Counted from the first letter of the stretch, positions 9,166 to 19,098 are shown. The stretch: DNA of 64,000 bases from Pseudomonadota bacterium (GCA_018242065.1 JAFECQ010000020.1:62001-126000), one strand, 5' to 3'. A program made the numbers and translations. The notes: generated by a model not told the origin, from the letters alone.

Positions 9166-10053
9166 ATGAAAAAACAGGAACTTTTTGTAACCACAGGAAA
9201 TATACGCTTGTGGACAGAATCCTTTGGAAATTCTTCTAGGCCACACATCCTTTTAATTATGGGTCTCGCCACGCCTGGAATTTTTTGGTCAGACGCGTTT
9301 TGTGAACGTCTCGCAAACGAAGGATATTTTGTCATTCGTTATGATAACCGTGATGTGGGATTGTCCTCAGCTATTAACTACGAGCAAGAGCCCTATACCA
9401 TAGAAGATTGTGCGAAGGACGCTCTTGCCATTTTAGATGCATACCACCTTTCCAAAGCCATTATTGTAGGAGAATCCATGGGAGGAATGATTACTCAATG
9501 GCTCGCCGCTTATTATCCCAGCAGAGTCATGTGTGCCGTTATGATAGGCTCCTCTCCAGATTTTGGAGTCTCGTTCTCAAAGGAAGATAACCCTTCTCTT
9601 TCACTTACTTCTGAGAAATATACGGATTGGTTGTTACAACTTCAGGGAAAGAAACCTCGACAAATCAAAAATGACATTGAAAATGGTGTGGAAGGGTGGC
9701 GAATTTGTAATGGAGATGAGCTTCCCTTTGACACAGCCCTCTTTACAGTTCTTGTTGCCGAAGCCTTTCAACGCAACCCCAGAATAAGCACACTTAATAA
9801 TCATTTGGCTGCTATTCGAGCCTCTTATAAAGATACGACTCAAGCATTAGGAAAAATTTCTTGCCCAACCCTTGTCATTCATGGTGGCATTGATCCAATC
9901 TTTCCTCCTGATCATGGTCAAGCTCTAGCGAAAACAATCCCGAATGCCACATTAAAATTGCATCCAAAAATGGGGCATTTTTTTAGCCCTTCTTTTTATG
10001 GTGAGATAATTCATAACATCGATAGCTTTATTAAAGCTCAAGGAAATTCTTAA
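9166..10053 (+). CDS. Alpha/beta hydrolase
   Basis: The 295-residue product has a complete triad: GESMGG nucleophile elbow (Ser104), Asp243 in HGGIDPIFP, and His271 in KMGHFFSP. It fits the epoxide-hydrolase/haloperoxidase-like branch of the fold, with an oxyanion-side motif LIMGLATPG. There is no signal peptide, so it is cytoplasmic. Substrate is unknown. It follows the glycosyltransferase by 17 bp and ends 2 bp from the convergent ABC transporter gene. Confidence 0.85.
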   Translation: MKKQELFVTTGNIRLWTESFGNSSRPHILLIMGLATPGIFWSDAFCERLANEGYFVIRYDNRDVGLSSAINYEQEPYTIEDCAKDALAILDAYHLSKAIIVGESMGGMITQWLAAYYPSRVMCAVMIGSSPDFGVSFSKEDNPSLSLTSEKYTDWLLQLQGKKPRQIKNDIENGVEGWRICNGDELPFDTALFTVLVAEAFQRNPRISTLNNHLAAIRASYKDTTQALGKISCPTLVIHGGIDPIFPPDHGQALAKTIPNATLKLHPKMGHFFSPSFYGEIIHNIDSFIKAQGNS

Positions 10054-10055
10054 AT

Positions 10056-10778
10056 CTACAAAACCTTTTCTAAAAAGGAACGAGCTCTTTTTGTGCGAGG
10101 AGATTCAAAAAAATCTTTGCTTGGAGAATCTTCCACAAGAAGCCCTTCATCCAAAAACCAAACCCTATCAGCGACTTCTCGTGCAAACCCCATCTCATGA
10201 GTTACAATAACCATGGTCATACCTGTGTGAGCCAGTCCTTTAATCACATTGAGCACTTCTTTAACCATCTCTGGATCAAGCGCAGAGGTTGGCTCATCAA
10301 AAAGAATCGCTTCTGGCGCCATTGCAAGTGCACGCGCAATCGCAGCCCTTTGTTTTTGTCCCCCGGAGAGATGGGGAGGGTAAGTATTAAACTTATCTTT
10401 AAGACCTACTTTCTCTAAAAGAGATTTTCCTAAAGCTTCAGCATCCTTGCGAAGTATTTTTTTTACTTTTAAAGGCGCATAGATCACATTTTCAAGGGCT
10501 GTCATATGAGGAAACAAATTAAATTGTTGAAAAACCATTCCTACTTTTGTTCGGATTTTCTCAATATCAATTCCTTTTTCAGTGATACAGATTCGATCAA
10601 TAAATACTTTACCTTGCGTTGGTGTTTCGAGAAGATTTATAGAACGCAAAAATGTCGATTTTCCAGACCCCGATGGACCAACAATGGCCACAACTTCTCC
10701 CTGAGAAATCGTACCGGAAATTCCTCTAAGGACTTCATGTGACCCAAATGATTTATGAATATTTTCAAGAATAATCAT
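10056..10778 (-). CDS. glnQ: Polar amino-acid ABC transporter ATP-binding protein (GlnQ/HisP type)
   Basis: The 240-residue ATPase has Walker [10 protein letters not shown], the Q-loop [15 protein letters not shown], signature LSGGQKQR, Walker [15 protein letters not shown] and the H-loop [14 protein letters not shown], the last two being typical of the polar amino-acid uptake family. It is the last gene of a three-gene importer (binding protein, permease, ATPase) with 4-bp overlaps. Which amino acid is imported is not decidable from sequence alone. Confidence 0.9.
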   Translation of the reverse strand: MIILENIHKSFGSHEVLRGISGTISQGEVVAIVGPSGSGKSTFLRSINLLETPTQGKVFIDRICITEKGIDIEKIRTKVGMVFQQFNLFPHMTALENVIYAPLKVKKILRKDAEALGKSLLEKVGLKDKFNTYPPHLSGGQKQRAAIARALAMAPEAILFDEPTSALDPEMVKEVLNVIKGLAHTGMTMVIVTHEMGFAREVADRVWFLDEGLLVEDSPSKDFFESPRTKRARSFLEKVL

Positions 10779-11434
10779 GCTGTTTTCAATTTCTTTTCAA
10801 GGCGATGCGCTGCCAGTGTCAAAATCATCACAAGGACGTAATAGAGAAAACCTGCAACAAGAAGAGGTTCAAAATAGAGATACTTCTCACTCGCCACAAT
10901 GTTAGCCCTCCTTAAAATATCTGCTCCTCCAATAACAGATATCAGAGCAGACTCTTTGAGCAAATCAATCGCCTCATTAACGAGCGAAGGAAGAATATTA
11001 CGGAAAGCTTGTGGTAAAATGATATCTTTCATCATCAATGAATAGGGTATACCGAGGGAGAGAGCCGCTTCTTTTTGACCTTTATCAAGAGAGGTAATAC
11101 CACTCCGAATAATTTCAGAGATATAGGCCCCGGAATTTAAGGTAAAAGTTAAAATACCTGCTTCCCAAATCGAAATCGTATAGCCTGTAAGCTGAGGAGT
11201 TGCATGATAGATAAGCATTAATTGTAGCAGTAAAGGTGTTCCTCTAAAAATAGAGGTATAAAAGTTTGCAAACCATTTAAGGATATTTAAATGGCTTACT
11301 TTAAAAAGAGATAAAAGTGTTCCCCATAAAAATCCCAAACATAAAGAAACACTCGTGTAAGCAAGTGTGACTTTTACACCTTCGATAATATAAGGAATCG
11401 ATGGCCAGATGCGTTCAAAATCAAGAATAATCAC
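10775..11434 (-). CDS. glnP: Polar amino-acid ABC transporter permease (GlnP/HisM type)
   Basis: This inner-membrane permease (219 residues) has about five membrane spans and the family motif [27 protein letters not shown], the EAA loop that contacts the ATPase, followed by [14 protein letters not shown]. Only one permease gene is present, so the channel is probably a homodimer, as for GlnP. It overlaps both neighbours by 4 bp. Confidence 0.9.
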   Translation of the reverse strand: MIILDFERIWPSIPYIIEGVKVTLAYTSVSLCLGFLWGTLLSLFKVSHLNILKWFANFYTSIFRGTPLLLQLMLIYHATPQLTGYTISIWEAGILTFTLNSGAYISEIIRSGITSLDKGQKEAALSLGIPYSLMMKDIILPQAFRNILPSLVNEAIDLLKESALISVIGGADILRRANIVASEKYLYFEPLLVAGFLYYVLVMILTLAAHRLEKKLKTA

Positions 11435-12180
11435 TCTCTAATCCACTTCGATTCGATCTCTTGGATATCGCCCTTCATTTTTTTGAGAGCTTCGTTGACT
11501 GCAGTCACTAAAGAAGAACCTTTAGGAAAGGCAATTGCAAGAGCTTCACCTGGAACATTCAAAACAACAACTTTCAGGCCTGGCGTCGTTGCTGCGATGT
11601 TGCGAGCCGTTGTATCCTCAATGAGGATCGATTGAATACGACCGTTCTTAAGCTCTTGAACCAAATCTCCAATTTTATTTAAAGAAACAAGAGAAAGACC
11701 AGGGGTCGTTTCTACCCATTTACGTCCCATTGCCTCGTGAGAACTTCCAAGCTGAACACCTAATTTTTTATCATTAAGTTCTTTTTCCGACGTTAATGTA
11801 GAGCTCTCCGGAACAAGAAGAGCAAGCTTATAAGAATAATAAGGATCTGAAAAATCAACGCTTTTCCGTCGCTCTTCAGTTGGGAAAAATCCCGAAATAG
11901 ACATGTCAGCTCGCCCCGACTGGAGAGAAGGAATCAATGCGGAAAAGTCGGCTTCGACAATCTTAATAGGGCGTCCCAAATATTCACCCAATTTATGGAC
12001 CACATCCATATCGAAACCAATAACTTGATCTCCACCAGAAGCTGTATCTTTAAACTCAAAAGGAGGATTATCGGGGGAAGTTATAATCACAAGTGGCGCT
12101 TCTTCAGTTTGGTTTTTCTTTTCTCCACAAGCTACAAGCAAGAAAAGACTCAAACAAATATAAAAACTCCTCATCAACAT
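11431..12180 (-). CDS. Amino-acid ABC transporter substrate-binding lipoprotein
   Basis: The product is a family 3 extracellular solute-binding protein (249 residues). The ATG at 12180 is chosen over the upstream one at 12249 because AAGGGA sits 7 bp before it and because a lipoprotein signal (RSFYICLSLFLLVAC) then follows directly. Motifs include PPFEFKD, VIGFDMDVVHKLGEYLG and DMSISGFFPTEERRKSVDFSDPYY, typical of polar amino-acid binders. As the first gene it sets expression of the importer. Confidence 0.88.
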   Translation of the reverse strand: MLMRSFYICLSLFLLVACGEKKNQTEEAPLVIITSPDNPPFEFKDTASGGDQVIGFDMDVVHKLGEYLGRPIKIVEADFSALIPSLQSGRADMSISGFFPTEERRKSVDFSDPYYSYKLALLVPESSTLTSEKELNDKKLGVQLGSSHEAMGRKWVETTPGLSLVSLNKIGDLVQELKNGRIQSILIEDTTARNIAATTPGLKVVVLNVPGEALAIAFPKGSSLVTAVNEALKKMKGDIQEIESKWIRE

Positions 12181-12330
12181 TTTAAATTCCCTTTTACGCT
12201 CTTGTTTCTTAAAACATAAAAGAATAGCCTTCTCATAAGTAAAGGTCAATTTTCAAAAAAGATTTCACCGTAAGAACAACAAACAGTTGCAATTCTTACC
12301 AATTATTTTTATGGTACAGGCGATTCAACT

Positions 12331-12405
12331 TGGGGCGTAGCCAAGTGGTAAGGCAGCGGTTTTTGGTACCGCCATCCGTAGGTTCGAATCCTACCGCCCC
12401 AGCCA
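12331..12405 (+). tRNA. tRNA-Gln(UUG)
   Basis: A full cloverleaf is readable: acceptor TGGGGCG pairs with CGCCCCA, the D-arm has AGCCAAGTGGTAAGGC, the anticodon stem GCGGT/ACCGC encloses TTTTGGT (anticodon UUG), and the T-arm is GTAGGTTCGAATCCTAC. The CCA end is encoded (12403-12405). Its last 15 bases are antisense to the end of the MFS gene. Confidence 0.97.
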
Positions 12406-13581
12406 TGATTTTTTTGCAATAAAAACCCCTATAAGGAAGCTTAGAAAGCTCAAGCTTGTCATAGAAACCGCTAGCACAAGAGGTGAACTAGGGAGTGAAC
12501 TCGCGAGGACACTCCCAAAAACCCCTGCGCCAATCTGGACTGCACCAACCATAGCTGCTGCTACTCCTGCCATGGAAGAAAAGAGATTCATAGCTCCTGC
12601 AGAAGAATAAACAACGGCCAATGCTGAAAAACCATAAAAGATAACGCTATAGAATATTACCAAATAAACTGTCGGATCAAAAATCAAACATATACTAACA
12701 AAAATAATACTTACAATGAAGCAAGCAAAACTTCCGATTAATATTCCTTGATGAAAGTGAAGTCGATGTGCCATATAACGAGCCATGGCAAACCCCACAA
12801 TATTTCCAAAAGCACTTGTAATCCCAATATATCCGTATTCTTGAGGAGACCAATTAAAATGCGAAATATAGAGATAAGGAGACATTGTGATATAACAAAA
12901 AATAGATCCCATTTGTAGTCCTATCACAAGGCAAAAAAGACCGTAACTGGCATCCTTAAAAAGAAGAGCATAATTCTTTAAAATTGAAGAAAATGAGGTC
13001 GATTCATTAGATGAGCGGTTGGTTTCTGGCAGCCATAGCCAAACCATAAGTGAAATAATAAAGGCAAATAATGCTAAGAAATAGAAATTTTTATCCCACC
13101 CAAAGTAGGTTTCAATAACCCCACCTAACGTGGGCGCGATAGCTGGAGAGAGAGATACAACCATCATAATGGTAGCTGAAAAATGAGTAAGAGAAGTACC
13201 TTCATAAAGATCTCTTCCCATCGCTCTTGCAACTAAAGGACCTGCACTTGCAGCCATGCCTTGTAAAAAACGAGCAATTTGTAGATCCGTAATCGTTTGA
13301 GCGTTTGCACACCATATACTGGCAAGGATAAAGAGAACTATGCCTCCCTTTGCAACAATAAGCCTTCCCATATGATCTGCAAGCGGTCCTAATAACAAAC
13401 TTCCAAAGGCAGATCCGAGGAAAAAAAGAGCAAGCGTAAGTTGGACTGACTCTTGAGAAGCACTTAATGACTTCCCTATCGAAGGGAGAGAGGGAAGATA
13501 GAGTGAAGTCGCAAAAATACCTAATGCCGTTAACAAACAAAGCGTTGGTAAAAGAAGACGTATTTGGAATGAAGGATGCAT
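12391..13581 (-). CDS. Bcr/CflA-type MFS drug exporter overlapping tRNA-Gln
   Basis: The 396-residue protein has 12 hydrophobic spans. Motifs include YLPSLPSIGKSLSAS in the first loop, GSLLLGPLADHMGR (motif A) and GMAASAGPLVARAMGRDLYEG, matching the Bcr/CflA 12-span H+ antiporter family (bicyclomycin/chloramphenicol/sulfonamide efflux). Its final codons (WLGR and stop) lie antisense within the 3' strand of tRNA-Gln. The specific drug is unknown. Confidence 0.87.
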   Translation of the reverse strand: MHPSFQIRLLLPTLCLLTALGIFATSLYLPSLPSIGKSLSASQESVQLTLALFFLGSAFGSLLLGPLADHMGRLIVAKGGIVLFILASIWCANAQTITDLQIARFLQGMAASAGPLVARAMGRDLYEGTSLTHFSATIMMVVSLSPAIAPTLGGVIETYFGWDKNFYFLALFAFIISLMVWLWLPETNRSSNESTSFSSILKNYALLFKDASYGLFCLVIGLQMGSIFCYITMSPYLYISHFNWSPQEYGYIGITSAFGNIVGFAMARYMAHRLHFHQGILIGSFACFIVSIIFVSICLIFDPTVYLVIFYSVIFYGFSALAVVYSSAGAMNLFSSMAGVAAAMVGAVQIGAGVFGSVLASSLPSSPLVLAVSMTSLSFLSFLIGVFIAKKSWLGR

Positions 13582-13667
13582 TAATCAAGTTACCTTATAA
13601 CAAGGCATAGTTTAACTGGCCTACTTATTAAAAACAATCTTCCTATAAGAATTCAAAACATACGTTC

Positions 13668-13952
13668 TTATTTTTTCCTCGAAAGGATGAACCATACCAG
13701 ATGATCGAATAACAACAGGTAAAGAAACATAAACAAATAGGCTAAATGTAAAGGAATCTTCATGCTGACCGTAAAGTTTATAACCGGGCTCACAAATATA
13801 TCCAAAAACCAATTTATGGATTTTATATAGCCATTATCTGTATTAAACCATGGAAAGGTTTCTGCAAGAAGAACGACGCCACTACACAAAACCAACAGCA
13901 AATAAAATCTAACAAGCCACCTCAGGGATTTAAGGAATAAATGGTGGCGCAT
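13668..13952 (-). CDS. Small two-span membrane protein, probably YggT family
   Basis: The 94-residue product has two membrane-spanning hydrophobic stretches (about residues 14-32 and 66-90) joined by a loop with WFNTDN...INWFLDIFVSPV, close to the YggT pattern of a span, a W-F-P/N loop and a proline-ended second span. YggT proteins are linked to osmotic stress and membrane assembly. The match is by pattern and length, and it stands alone between an MFS gene and ispA. Confidence 0.5.
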   Translation of the reverse strand: MRHHLFLKSLRWLVRFYLLLVLCSGVVLLAETFPWFNTDNGYIKSINWFLDIFVSPVINFTVSMKIPLHLAYLFMFLYLLLFDHLVWFILSRKK

Positions 13953-13995
13953 AGTTATCGTTTTCCTACTTTTTTATAAAACAACCTGATGATTT

Positions 13996-14904
13996 TCATT
14001 TTACACGATAAAAAGAACATTGAAGAGCCTCTCTTAGTATATCCGCTTTTTCTTGAAACGGAGAAAGGTTTTGAAGCGCTTCATCAAGGAAAAGCTCCGC
14101 TTCTTTGTAAAGACGACGAGGTCCAAGTAAACTTAAGAACGTCAATTTTTCAGTATCTTGCCGACAAGGTTTCCCGATTTTATCTTCATCACCATATTCA
14201 TCAAGCCAATCATCAATCATTTGAAAAGACTTGCCAAAAAGAATTCCTGCAGCTTGCAAAATTTTTTGTTCTTGCTGAGAGGCTTTTCCAAGAATAGCTC
14301 CTGCCTCCATTGAATATCCAAATAAAACACCCGTTTTCAGACATTGTTGTTCAGTAAGTTCTTCCAAAGTCAAGCGCGATCCTTCTTGACCCAAATCCAT
14401 CATTTGCCCTGCAACAAGCCCGAAAGATCCCACCACCTCACTTAGCTTTTTTGCAAGCTCTACACGAATTTCAGATGAAGTCTCAAGCGAGAGGAGTATT
14501 TGAAAGGCAAGTGGAATAAGCGCATCGCCAACCAACACAGCAGTAGACTCGCCAAAAGCTTTATGGCAACTGGGCTTGTTTCGACGCATATCTGCATCAT
14601 CCATACACGGAAGATCATCGTGAACTAAAGAATAAGAGTGGATTAATTCGATGGCTGCAGCAACTTTAAAAACCTCTTGAGCTGGAGCATTAAAAATTTG
14701 AGAAGAAGCCCAGATTAAGTAAGATCGAAAACGTTTTCCCCCACCAAGAACACTGTAGCGCATGGCCTCATGAAGACGGCTTGTTGGAAGAGGAAGCGTT
14801 TGATCAAGCGCTCTTTCAACATGTTCAGCCACCGTTTGAAGACGTTGGGAGAAGCTACTATTCTTCAAGGTTTGCGGGTTGAGTTTTAATTGTACCATCT
14901 GCAT
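13996..14904 (-). CDS. ispA: Farnesyl diphosphate synthase / short-chain polyprenyl synthase
   Basis: The 302-residue enzyme condenses isopentenyl and allylic diphosphates. It has the first Asp-rich motif LVHDDLPCMDDADMRRN, GGGKRFR near the N-terminus, the second motif MIDDWLDEYGDEDKIGKP, and bulky residues before the first motif consistent with a C15 product. The start lies inside xseB (47-bp overlap); ATG at 14898 is an alternative. xseB-ispA linkage is common in proteobacteria, where dxs often follows, but dxs is absent here. Confidence 0.9.
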   Translation of the reverse strand: MQMVQLKLNPQTLKNSSFSQRLQTVAEHVERALDQTLPLPTSRLHEAMRYSVLGGGKRFRSYLIWASSQIFNAPAQEVFKVAAAIELIHSYSLVHDDLPCMDDADMRRNKPSCHKAFGESTAVLVGDALIPLAFQILLSLETSSEIRVELAKKLSEVVGSFGLVAGQMMDLGQEGSRLTLEELTEQQCLKTGVLFGYSMEAGAILGKASQQEQKILQAAGILFGKSFQMIDDWLDEYGDEDKIGKPCRQDTEKLTFLSLLGPRRLYKEAELFLDEALQNLSPFQEKADILREALQCSFYRVK

Positions 14905-15094
14905 TTACGACAATGTGCTCAATGCGAAGACGTGCATCCTTTAATTTTTTTTCACAATGAGCTCTTAAGGCCGCTCCTCTTTCATAGGCGTTGATAGCTT
15001 CATCCAAGCTTACTTTCCCTTCTTCAAGTCGACGAACAATTGTTTCGAGCTCTCGAAGGGCTTCCTCAAAGTTCATCGTTTCAAGAGAGGACAT
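14858..15094 (-). CDS. xseB: Exonuclease VII small subunit XseB
   Basis: At 78 residues it is the usual size. NFEEALRELETIVRRLEEGKVSLDEAI..YERG is the XseB signature. The subunit forms the coiled-coil arm that wraps XseA in the nuclease that trims single-stranded DNA; xseA is not in the window. It starts 8 bp after the hydroxyacyl-CoA dehydrogenase gene and overlaps ispA by 47 bp. Confidence 0.93.
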   Translation of the reverse strand: MSSLETMNFEEALRELETIVRRLEEGKVSLDEAINAYERGAALRAHCEKKLKDARLRIEHIVVNADGTIKTQPANLEE

Positions 15095-15102
15095 CTCTTC
15101 TC

Positions 15103-15975
15103 CTATCGTGTGGGAACAGGCTGTTCTCCTTTATAATCATAAAATCCTCGATTTGTTTTTCTTCCTAACCATCCCGCTTCAACATACTTTGTTAAAAGCG
15201 GACAAGGCTTATATTTACTTTCACCACGTCCCTCATAAAGGACACTCATAATAAAAGCACAAGTATCAAGACCAATCAAATCTGCAAGTTCTAACGGTCC
15301 CATGGGTTGATTTGTGCCTAAGCGCATACCTTTGTCAATGGCTTCAATCGTCCCAACACCTTCAAAGAGGGCGTAAACAGCTTCATTAATCATCGGCATT
15401 AAAATGCGATTGACGATAAAGCCGGGATAATCTTCTGAAACAGCAACTTGTTTTCCAAGTCGTTTTGCGACTTCTTGAATAGCATTAAATGTCGCATTGG
15501 ATGTTGCAATCCCGCGGATTAATTCCACAAGTTGCATAACAGGTACGGGATTCATAAAGTGCATTCCCATAAATTTTTCTGGTCTATCTGTAACACCTCC
15601 CAAAGCCGTAATTGAAATGGATGATGTATTCGTTGCTAGAAGACAATCTGCAGAAAGATGAGGGACCAGTTTTTTAAAAATAGCTTTTTTGATTTCTTCA
15701 TTTTCAATGGCAGTTTCTATAACCAAGTCACATCTTTTAAAATCTTCAAGTTTTGTCGACGTTTGGAGACGAGATACTGCTTCTTCTTTTTCCTTAAGAG
15801 TAAGTTTATTTCGAGCTACGCTCCGATCCATATTCACATCGATAGTATGAAGACTTTTATCAAGAGCTTCTTGCGAAATATCGTTTAAAAGAACACGATA
15901 GCCGCTCAATGCACATACATGGGCAATACCGCTGCCCATTTGTCCTGCTCCAATAACACCAATATGCTCGATCAT
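15103..15975 (-). CDS. hbd: 3-hydroxybutyryl-CoA dehydrogenase
   Basis: The enzyme (290 residues) oxidises or reduces (S)-3-hydroxyacyl-CoA with NAD(P). The N-terminal Rossmann motif is GVIGAGQMGSGIAHVCA; the catalytic region has GMHFMNPVPVMQLVEL (catalytic His) and a conserved NTSSIS; the C-terminal dimer domain has DYPGFIVNRILMPMINEA. It sits downstream of etfB-etfA, a grouping widespread in Alphaproteobacteria, suggesting a role in short-chain acyl-CoA or butanoate turnover. Confidence 0.93.
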   Translation of the reverse strand: MIEHIGVIGAGQMGSGIAHVCALSGYRVLLNDISQEALDKSLHTIDVNMDRSVARNKLTLKEKEEAVSRLQTSTKLEDFKRCDLVIETAIENEEIKKAIFKKLVPHLSADCLLATNTSSISITALGGVTDRPEKFMGMHFMNPVPVMQLVELIRGIATSNATFNAIQEVAKRLGKQVAVSEDYPGFIVNRILMPMINEAVYALFEGVGTIEAIDKGMRLGTNQPMGPLELADLIGLDTCAFIMSVLYEGRGESKYKPCPLLTKYVEAGWLGRKTNRGFYDYKGEQPVPTR

Positions 15976-16045
15976 CCCATTCCCTGTAATCTTAGATTTT
16001 GTATTTGTTTTTATGATCTTATTTTTGAACTCTACCCTGCCCGTC

Positions 16046-16996
16046 TTAGTTCTTCATGACAGTTTTCATTTTTGCTGTCAACTCTGGCAGAATTGTAAAA
16101 AGATCACCCACAATACCGTAGTCTGCGACTTGAAAAATTGGGGCATCAGGATCTTTATTAATGGCGACAATCACTTTACTCTCTTTCATTCCAGCAAGAT
16201 GTTGTATTGCTCCTGAAATGCCAACTGCAATATAAAGCGTAGGAGCTACCACCTTACCTGTTTGCCCGACTTGATAATCATTGGGAACAAAACCTGCATC
16301 AACGGCCGCTCGTGAGGCACCAATTGCAGCCCCTAGTAAATCCGCAAGATCTTCGATGAGAGCAAAATTATCCTTACTTTGTAATCCTCTCCCCCCTGAA
16401 ACAACAATTGAAGCATTTGTCAATTCTGGTCTTTCAGCGGAACTTTCCTCCTTCTTCACAAAAGTCAAACCACGGATGGAAGGGGGCACGAATGGGTACA
16501 ATTCAATGGGTGCTTTTAAAGACCCTTTTTTTGCTTTCTCAAAGGCTGTTGGCCGCACCGTCAATACTTTAATAGCATCTTCTGAAGTTACAGTCGCAAG
16601 AGCATTCCCAGCATAAATAGGCCTTACAAATTTATTTTGATCTTGGATCTCGATGACATCTGAAATTTGCGCAACATCAAGTAGGGCAGCAAGACGAGGC
16701 AAAAGATTTTTTCCAAAAGTTGTAGAAGGCGCTAAAATAAATTTATATCCTTTTGCGAGCTCTAAAAGTGTATTGACCATATTTTCGGGGATAAAGTGAG
16801 AGAGGGCTTGATTTTCAACAATCCAAACCTTTTCAACATTTTCATAAAACGAAATCTCTTCAGTAACCTTTTGACAAGATGAACCCATGATAATGACATG
16901 TATTGGAACAGAAAATTTTTCCGCAGCTGTTAATACAGCAAACGTGGCGGGTGCTATTGTTTCATGATCATGTTCTGCAATGAGAAGAAGAGACAT
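16046..16996 (-). CDS. etfA: Electron transfer flavoprotein alpha subunit
   Basis: ETF alpha (316 residues) holds FAD and passes electrons from acyl-CoA dehydrogenases to ETF-quinone oxidoreductase. The C-terminal FAD domain is clear: [58 protein letters not shown] and [22 protein letters not shown]. It overlaps etfB by one base. No acyl-CoA dehydrogenase or ETF-QO is in the window. Confidence 0.96.
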   Translation of the reverse strand: MSLLLIAEHDHETIAPATFAVLTAAEKFSVPIHVIIMGSSCQKVTEEISFYENVEKVWIVENQALSHFIPENMVNTLLELAKGYKFILAPSTTFGKNLLPRLAALLDVAQISDVIEIQDQNKFVRPIYAGNALATVTSEDAIKVLTVRPTAFEKAKKGSLKAPIELYPFVPPSIRGLTFVKKEESSAERPELTNASIVVSGGRGLQSKDNFALIEDLADLLGAAIGASRAAVDAGFVPNDYQVGQTGKVVAPTLYIAVGISGAIQHLAGMKESKVIVAINKDPDAPIFQVADYGIVGDLFTILPELTAKMKTVMKN

Positions 16997-17745
16997 TATA
17001 TCACCTTCGCTTCGTTCTGAAGTTTATCAATAAGCTCATCCACCGTTGTAACTTTAATCCCTGCTTGACGTTTTGGTGGCTCAGCGACACATAGCGTTTT
17101 CAAATGAGGTTTTAAATCAATACCGAGAACATCTTCTCCAAGAATTTCGAAAGGTTTTTGCTTTGCCTTCATTATATTTGGCAATGTTGCATAACGAGGT
17201 TCGTTCAAACGCAAGTCGGTTGTTACAACTGCTGGTAACGACATTTTCAAAGTCTCAAGTCCTCCATCTATTTCTCGCACGACTTCAATCTCATCTTCCT
17301 TAACATTGAGACGAGAAACAAATGTTCCCTGTGGCCAAGAAAGAAGAGCTGCAAGCATTTGACCTGTTTGATTACAATCATCATCAATAGCTTGTTTACC
17401 AAGAATCACAAGACGCGGATTCTCCCGCTCCACAAGCGCTTTTAAGGCTTTTGCGACGCATAATGGCTGAGTTTCAAAGGATGTTTCAACATGAATGGCA
17501 CGATCTGCCCCCAAAGCCAGCGCTGTTCGCAAAGACTCTTGGCAAGTTTTTTCACCGATTGAAACGGCTACAATTTCTGAAGCGATTCCTTTTTCTTTTA
17601 GCCGTACAGCCTCTTCGATTGCAATCTCATCAAAAGGGTTAATTGACATTTTTACACCCGAAAAATCAATGCCACTGCCATCGCTTTTCACATGCACTTT
17701 GATGCTATAATCTATCACTCGTTTGACAGCGACCAAGATTTTCAT
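16996..17745 (-). CDS. etfB: Electron transfer flavoprotein beta subunit
   Basis: ETF beta (249 residues) binds AMP and contacts the dehydrogenase partners. The start [19 protein letters not shown], the [17 protein letters not shown] segment, [11 protein letters not shown] and the [21 protein letters not shown] block are family hallmarks. GGAGGGAG lies upstream of the ATG. It heads the etfB-etfA-hbd-xseB-ispA run. The 270 bp upstream, to the subtilase gene, hold nothing clear. Confidence 0.96.
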   Translation of the reverse strand: MKILVAVKRVIDYSIKVHVKSDGSGIDFSGVKMSINPFDEIAIEEAVRLKEKGIASEIVAVSIGEKTCQESLRTALALGADRAIHVETSFETQPLCVAKALKALVERENPRLVILGKQAIDDDCNQTGQMLAALLSWPQGTFVSRLNVKEDEIEVVREIDGGLETLKMSLPAVVTTDLRLNEPRYATLPNIMKAKQKPFEILGEDVLGIDLKPHLKTLCVAEPPKRQAGIKVTTVDELIDKLQNEAKVI

Positions 17746-18015
17746 TAAGGGCTCCCTCCCTACTAAATTATGTGATTGCTATAGCAACTTCGAACCTAAT
17801 GAGAAGATATTAATAATTTGTTAATGCTTACACTTCTAAAAAATTTAGAGTTTTCTAGTTCAACCTAAAGAATATAACCTATAAACCGTTCTTAATACCA
17901 GTATGTCATTAGATGATCTGGCCTTCTTCTGTATGATGAATCCACTTTTAGGTAACTATAGAGTCAAATAAGAAATGGGGAAGGTTTATGAAGAAGACAT
18001 ATGAAGTAGAGCAGA

Positions 18016-19098
18016 TCATAGAGTTTGATATGTCCTTGTCTGTAATAAGGCTTTACTGTTTTTGTAGTTTACCATCCCTTCACCATAAAACTCAGGGCTA
18101 TATGCAGAAAAACCCTGATTTGTACCATTATAAATAGCATGCCCTATATCAGATGCACTAGAGTTGGGAGATGCTGTCCATAGTCGCTCTGCAAGAGCCG
18201 TTACAACGGGTGCTGCAGAAGATGTCATACCAAAGTATCGTTTTTGTTTACTTGCAACTAAATCAGGGCCGCAATAAGCAGATGAAGTATAGTGTTGGGA
18301 TGGTGCTGCTATAAATATTCGTTGATAATCCTGTTTCTTGCCAGGGTATGTACTGCCTAAACTGATAGTGTTAAGATATGTTCTATCAACTATGCCAGTA
18401 GGTAAGTTTGATCCATCGAACCAAAGTTCTTCTTCCGCCATAAGGTTTGGAGCTGTAGCTCCAACAATAATGAATTTATCATTTGATAGCTTGGCAAGTT
18501 CTGCAAGCTCTATTGTGCGCGGCAATACATCCATTGGAGAATGATGATTTCCAGCCGCTATTATAATAATTTTTTCCTTTGAAAAAGCACTGATCAACAA
18601 CTCTTTTATTTTCCCATTCATGATAGGAGCCACATACCCTTCTGTTGATAGAGAAAGCGAAATATTAACAATATCTCCTCTAGCTTTATTGAGTGCATAA
18701 TCAAGGGAATTAATTGCTTTCTCAGCAGGCTGTTTGTTATAAACAATAGGAATAATTTTAGCTTTAGGGGACACATCATGAATAATTCCTGATGTGGCTG
18801 TTCCATGGATATTCGCAGTTAGCTCTCCATTCCAAATTTGGTTGACTTCTGTTGATCTACCATTAGGATCGTAAGAGTCAAAAAAAGTAGAACATAGGTC
18901 TTGATGTAGAGTGTCAAAACCCTTATCTAATACAACAATATTATGAGTACTTTCTAATTCTGCATCTTCCGGAATAAAACTACATACCTCATGAATACGT
19001 TTTAGAGATGTTTGACTTTCTACCTTATCATCTTTGCCAGCAAAGCATGATAAATTTATAAAAACAACTATTAAAAAAGCGAAAATTAAACAATACAA
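18016..19098 (-). CDS. Secreted subtilisin-like serine protease (S8)
   Basis: The 360-residue product has a signal peptide (about residues 1-20, ending LSCFA) and a complete S8 triad in order: Asp58 (IVVLDKGFD), His98 (NIHGTATSG), oxyanion Asn184 (IIAAGNH) and Ser293 (GMTSSAAPVV). There is little room for a propeptide or extra domains. The active-site surroundings are divergent (MTSSAAP rather than GTSMAAP), but all key residues are present. It is isolated between spacers of 270 and 349 bp, so it is probably monocistronic. Target proteins are unknown; a host-directed or nutritional role is inference. Confidence 0.85.
   Translation of the reverse strand: MYCLIFAFLIVVFINLSCFAGKDDKVESQTSLKRIHEVCSFIPEDAELESTHNIVVLDKGFDTLHQDLCSTFFDSYDPNGRSTEVNQIWNGELTANIHGTATSGIIHDVSPKAKIIPIVYNKQPAEKAINSLDYALNKARGDIVNISLSLSTEGYVAPIMNGKIKELLISAFSKEKIIIIAAGNHHSPMDVLPRTIELAELAKLSNDKFIIVGATAPNLMAEEELWFDGSNLPTGIVDRTYLNTISLGSTYPGKKQDYQRIFIAAPSQHYTSSAYCGPDLVASKQKRYFGMTSSAAPVVTALAERLWTASPNSSASDIGHAIYNGTNQGFSAYSPEFYGEGMVNYKNSKALLQTRTYQTL

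Noticed and set aside
17988-18050. Short plus-strand frame starting MKKTYEVEQIIEF with a good ribosome-binding site, reminiscent of IS3 OrfA starts
   Set aside because: Only about a dozen residues resemble OrfA, the rest is antisense to the subtilase gene, and no terminal repeats were found.
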